Origin: JANOXC01 sp031418215
GTDB lineage: Bacteria; Bacteroidota; Bacteroidia; AKYH767-A; OLB10
Direction: 5' to 3'
Length of the DNA stretch: 14,014 bases
NCBI GenBank assembly: GCA_031418215.1
Contig: JANOXC010000136.1
Location: 1-14,014, forward strand
Each line of letters opens with the position of its first letter. Positions within the stretch are counted from its first letter, which is position 1. Of the stretch, positions 13,972 through 14,014 are shown one piece after another. Both the position numbers and the translations under genes were made by a program. The notes under the pieces are model-generated. The model was given only the letters and a program-made list of their open reading frames with translations. It did no database searches and was not told the DNA's origin.

Positions 13972-14014
13972 AGATGGTCATTGGCGTTTTTGGTCAACCC
14001 GTCGGGGCCGTTGT
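13939..14014. other. GC-rich tail of the window with composition unlike the rest
   Basis: Of these 76 bases 46 are G or C (about 60%), against 20 of 60 in a sample of the yraN body (13741-13800). The change occurs directly after an eight-A run and ATT. Two of the three plus frames stay open to the edge, as does a minus frame reading NGPDGLTKNANDHLYSNDG, so coding cannot be assigned. It may be a recombination junction, a transferred segment, or a chimeric contig end. Confidence 0.5.

Noticed and set aside
1..14014. CRISPR array, transposase, integrase, tRNA, rRNA, toxin-antitoxin or defence operon
   Set aside because: I found no spaced identical repeats of CRISPR type, no terminal inverted repeats with a transposase, no cloverleaf-like tRNA segments and no defence-family motifs on either strand.

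Overview
The window looks like an AT-rich Bacteroidota chromosome segment. Evidence for this is four or five proteins with type IX secretion (T9SS) C-terminal sorting domains, a TonB-dependent receptor, signal peptides ending in A-Q, almost no Shine-Dalgarno sites, and several boxes matching the Bacteroidota -7 promoter consensus TAnnTTTG. I cannot place it below phylum; a Chitinophagia- or Sphingobacteriia-like or uncultured lineage is plausible.

Layout. At the left edge the 5' end of a secreted protein gene runs leftward out of the window (98 to 1). Diverging from it is a tight rightward cluster of three T9SS cargo genes (281-4180): two tandem paralogues (unique N-terminal domain, Ig-like domain, sorting domain) and a seven-bladed propeller-like protein. 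A perfect 12-bp hairpin (4191-4227) separates them from a convergent leftward block (12513 to 4235): methionyl-tRNA synthetase metG, a secreted endonuclease I with its own promoter, a PKD/gliding-motility-type adhesin-like protein, and a TonB-dependent outer-membrane receptor. Divergent from metG is a rightward pair, an S66 LD-carboxypeptidase and a YraN/UPF0102 protein, coupled through a TAATG overlap.

Functionally this is mostly cell-surface and secreted machinery (T9SS cargo, extracellular nuclease, nutrient receptor) next to housekeeping genes (metG, murein recycling, YraN). I found no defence system, CRISPR array, transposase, tRNA or rRNA.

The most unusual material is not in the gene list. 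Three short arrays of 7-bp tandem units ending in AAC lie in and beside metG, one of them inside the coding sequence of the MetRS interdomain linker. Two perfect TAnnTTTG boxes sit exactly 5 nt before an ATG, which suggests leaderless or near-leaderless transcripts. The last 76 bases are about 60% G+C (46 of 76) and coincide with loss of the expected YraN C-terminus, which suggests a junction or assembly artefact at the right edge.
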